64,000 nt of DNA from Hemibagrus wyckioides. Lineage: Eukaryota; Chordata; Actinopteri; Siluriformes; Bagridae. Each line of letters opens with the position of its first letter. The first letter of the stretch is position 1. Below, one piece after another: positions 63,906 to 64,000 of this stretch. A program made the position numbers and the translations under genes. The notes beneath the pieces were generated by a model. That model saw only the letters and a program-made list of their open reading frames with translations, searched no databases and was not told where the DNA came from. The stretch is taken from contig NC_080735.1 in NCBI RefSeq assembly GCF_019097595.1, positions 13,685,917 through 13,749,916 on the forward strand. Direction: 5' to 3'.

Positions 63906-64000
63906 GCATTAACTTCTTCAGCAATTTGAGCAACAGTAGTTCGTCTGTTGGATCGGATCACACGGTCCAGCCTTCTCTCCAGACCGTGCATCAATGAGCC
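63906..64000 (-). mobile_element. Tc1-like (family A) fragment, cut by window edge
   Basis: TTAACTTCTTCAGCAATTTG and TCTGTTGGATCGGATCACAC match the transposase region of the copy at position 1. Confidence 0.75.

Noticed and set aside
60548..64000. Expected first coding exon of the rab3 gene
   Set aside because: I searched the minus strand for the P-loop and the STVGIDFKVKT region and found neither; it must lie beyond the window.

Overview
This is vertebrate nuclear DNA and almost certainly from a teleost fish. Genes are split by GT-AG introns, the non-coding DNA is AT-rich, and it is packed with Tc1-like DNA transposon remnants, a tRNA-derived SINE, LINE 3' ends and long microsatellites typical of fish. 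The species cannot be read directly. The gene content (psmb8, psmb9, psmb12, a psmb13-type beta2 subunit and tap2 side by side) identifies the antigen-processing part of the teleost MHC class I region. An otophysan such as a catfish is plausible from the repeats, but that is inference.

Layout: tap2 copy 1 (minus, about 3.4-7.2 kb); psmb9 (minus, 8.8-11.3 kb); psmb12 (minus, 14.8-19.5 kb); psmb8 (plus, 22.0-24.3 kb); a broken inverted psmb8 copy (minus, 25.8-26.5 kb); psmb13/psmb10-type gene (minus, 28.6-30.9 kb); tap2 copy 2 (plus, 32.7-36.4 kb); a Pim-like Ser/Thr kinase with a 16-residue tandem-repeat N-terminus (plus, 39.1-41.7 kb); tspan1 (minus, 43.6-53.6 kb) with a 1.3-kb 15-bp minisatellite in an intron; and the 3' three exons of a rab3-family GTPase (minus, 58.5-60.5 kb), whose 5' part is not in the window.

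The first seven loci work together. The psmb products are interferon-inducible catalytic beta subunits: beta1 type psmb9 and psmb12, beta2 type psmb13, beta5 type psmb8. They replace constitutive proteasome subunits and change which peptides are cut. TAP2 pairs with TAP1 (not here) to pump those peptides into the ER for MHC class I. Matches to IRF/ISRE motifs lie near both tap2 copies and all four intact proteasome genes, and both tap2 copies also have kappaB-like sites.

The most interesting signal is architectural. The proteasome cassette sits between two inverted tap2 genes, each about 4.3 kb. They are a mosaic: the promoter through exon 1, and exons 9-11, are nearly identical, while exons 3-8 differ, most in the second half of the transmembrane domain. 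This suggests gene conversion over an older duplication, and a substrate for inversion of the whole cassette. Copy 2 has weaker splice sites at three junctions. Both copies carry a degenerate ABC signature (LGSSQ). Other points of note are the inverted psmb8 relic, a near-perfect 57-bp-arm hairpin inside a Tc1 remnant, and the kinase's coding minisatellite.
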